NCBI RefSeq assembly: GCF_017814945.1 | Contig: NZ_JAGIPX010000056.1 | Span: 1 to 52,646, forward strand | Origin: Paraburkholderia sp. LEh10 | GTDB lineage: Bacteria > Pseudomonadota > Gammaproteobacteria > Burkholderiales > Burkholderiaceae | Length of the DNA stretch: 52,646 nucleotides | Reading direction: 5' to 3' | In this document: one piece after another, positions 52,641 through 52,646 of the stretch | How positions within the stretch are numbered: position 1 is the first letter of the stretch | Layout of the letters: each line of letters begins with the position of its first letter | Program-made: the position numbers and the translations under genes | Notes under the pieces: model-generated | Database searches by the model: none | What the model was told of the DNA's origin: nothing | Seen by the model: the letters and a program-made list of their open reading frames with translations, nothing else

Positions 52641-52646
52641 GCCGAT

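Overview
The window looks like the chromosome of a Burkholderiaceae betaproteobacterium, most likely Paraburkholderia or a close relative. The evidence is high GC content with strong G/C third positions in nearly every gene, a Burkholderia-type phn cluster (phnW, phnSTUV, a FadR-type phnR, phnA, phnY, HD oxygenase), and a right edge that reads directly into an rRNA operon leader (tandem promoters, then a boxA-like sequence). The genus call rests on recognition only; no database was searched.

Layout. 1-8.9 kb is ordinary housekeeping and accessory content: a tandem-repeat tract, a YdeP-type molybdopterin oxidoreductase divergent from a MocR-type regulator, a small winged-helix protein, a FUSC membrane protein, a LysE exporter, a GNAT acetyltransferase, and an old-yellow-enzyme reductase with an ArsR regulator. 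9.0-19.5 kb is an AT-richer surface-glycan island with long gene-poor stretches: FkbM methyltransferase, a lipoprotein glycoside hydrolase, a GT-C-like membrane glycosyltransferase, a HAD-UbiA fusion, an SMR-like membrane protein, an NAD-dependent epimerase and a second glycoside hydrolase. 19.6-24.2 kb holds a COG4705 membrane protein, a di-haem cytochrome c, a beta-lactamase-fold lipoprotein and a LysR regulator. 24.3-28.1 kb is a tight minus-strand catabolic operon (histidine phosphatase, APH-type kinase, SDR, acyl-CoA dehydrogenase) that resembles phosphorylation-dependent 4-hydroxyacid degradation. 28.4-31.2 kb has small genes and an lrp/lysE divergent pair. 31.5-34.9 kb pairs two acid-type peptidases (S53 sedolisin and S10 carboxypeptidase). 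35.0-41.5 kb has a nonsense-interrupted secreted HNH-like gene, small secreted and RNA-binding-like proteins, nadE, an L,D-transpeptidase, a drug/metabolite transporter and a UbiB-like predicted pseudokinase. A 50-bp (CT)25 microsatellite lies between the pseudokinase and a DeoR regulator.

42.6-52.3 kb is a nearly self-contained phosphonate unit. PhnSTUV imports 2-aminoethylphosphonate, PhnW transaminates it to phosphonoacetaldehyde, PhnY oxidises that to phosphonoacetate, and PhnA hydrolyses it to acetate and phosphate. A PhnZ-type HD oxygenase with every known metal ligand closes the operon, but its usual partner PhnY* is absent. The rRNA promoters begin within 100 bp of its stop codon.

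The best candidates for undescribed biology are the HAD-UbiA/flippase/epimerase/GT-C/two-hydrolase island, which looks like a lipid-linked sugar donor system without the usual DprE1, the partnerless PhnZ-like oxygenase, and the UbiB-fold pseudokinase next to a hypermutable CT tract.
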